Virus record (IMG/VR): IMGVR_UViG_3300027985_000918
Span: 248,001 to 312,000 of that record
Source of the DNA: a virus
DNA: 64,000 nucleotides
Direction: 5' to 3' (one strand)
The number at the start of each line of letters is the position of its first letter. Position 1 is the first letter of the stretch. A program made the translations under genes and the position numbers. Shown here piece by piece: positions 63,918 through 64,000 of the stretch. The notes below the pieces were generated by a model that did no database searches, was not told the DNA's origin, and saw only the letters and a program-made list of their open reading frames with translations.

Positions 63918-64000
63918 TCCAAAGCGCCACCACGGGTGCCATCAAAATAGGACGGTCCTCTGACCCGGAACGTCGCCTCCGAGACCTCCAAACCGGCTCC
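63890..64000 (+). CDS. GIY-YIG / T5orf172-like endonuclease (partial, 3' end outside window)
   Basis: The first 37 codons are visible from a GTG at 63890 with GAGG upstream; a second GTG at 63914 overlaps the HNH stop. The sequence LYVIQSATTGAIKIGRSSDP followed by E-R-R-L-R-D-L-Q-T-G-S matches the start of the T5orf172/Mug113 group of the GIY-YIG superfamily (Y-V-I...G-x-(I/V)-K-I-G-x-(S/T)-x-(D/N)-P-x-x-R-L-x-x-L-Q-T-G). These are mobile-element or DNA-processing nucleases. Together with the HNH frame it forms a selfish-looking pair next to thyX. Confidence 0.6.
   Translation, partial: MQGGLHLYVIQSATTGAIKIGRSSDPERRLRDLQTGS

Noticed and set aside
1-64000. CRISPR array, insertion sequence, integrase or attachment site
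   Set aside because: No regularly spaced repeats, transposase or recombinase motifs were seen.

Overview
The window is part of the genome of a large, GC-rich tailed bacteriophage with a contractile tail (myovirus morphology). The sequence shows a tail sheath, a candidate tail tube protein, a tape measure, a baseplate hub carrying a peptidase, a gp5/VgrG-like spike, a gp25-like wedge and a Baseplate_J protein. They lie in one right-to-left (minus strand) gene series with strong AGGAGG-type ribosome binding sites and many ATGA/TAATG overlaps. No tRNA, integrase, capsid, portal or terminase is seen, so the host and lifestyle cannot be read from this piece. Several proteins are far longer than usual (sheath 1772 aa, hub 1748 aa, one tail protein 3900 aa), which suggests a jumbo-type phage from a poorly sampled group.

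Layout, right to left. 62623-64000 (+): thyX, then an HNH-type and a GIY-YIG-type endonuclease reading frame. 61648-62541 (-): a membrane/coiled-coil protein overlapped by a lipoprotein (spanin-like pair) and a small partner. 53715-61587 (-): neck, connector and tail-completion candidates, with an actin-fold ATPase and a GroES-like co-chaperonin among them. 48176-53494 (-): the giant sheath, preceded by a structured leader with a 9-codon reading frame. 46411-48078 (+): a cassette of a double helix-turn-helix protein, a tiny Hc1 (histone H1)-like protein and a metallophosphoesterase, bounded by hairpin terminators. 37137-46284 (-): tube, two candidate assembly chaperones, tape measure and a paralogous pair of tail-tip proteins. 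13025-37140 (-): hub, spike, a Gly/Ala-rich triple-repeat protein, the 3900-aa protein and accessory baseplate proteins. 11241-13024 (+): a DUF4419 protein and a coupled partner. 1-11085 (-): gp25-like wedge, Baseplate_J, a P2 gpI-position protein, and two fibre proteins with beta-helix and lectin-like domains.

Together the minus-strand genes build the neck, tail and baseplate and the enzymes needed to penetrate the cell wall. The plus-strand genes look like separately expressed cargo: nucleotide metabolism (ThyX), a nucleic-acid-binding histone mimic, DNA-binding and phosphoesterase functions, DUF4419, and selfish endonucleases. Gaps upstream of several minus-strand gene groups contain a shared TATAGGC element that may be a phage-specific promoter. 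The structural proteins also share two recurrent small beta-rich modules, one resembling the flagellin/hook IN motif and one resembling the C-terminal motif of DUF2460-type tail proteins. No stretch longer than about 250 bases lacks a gene.
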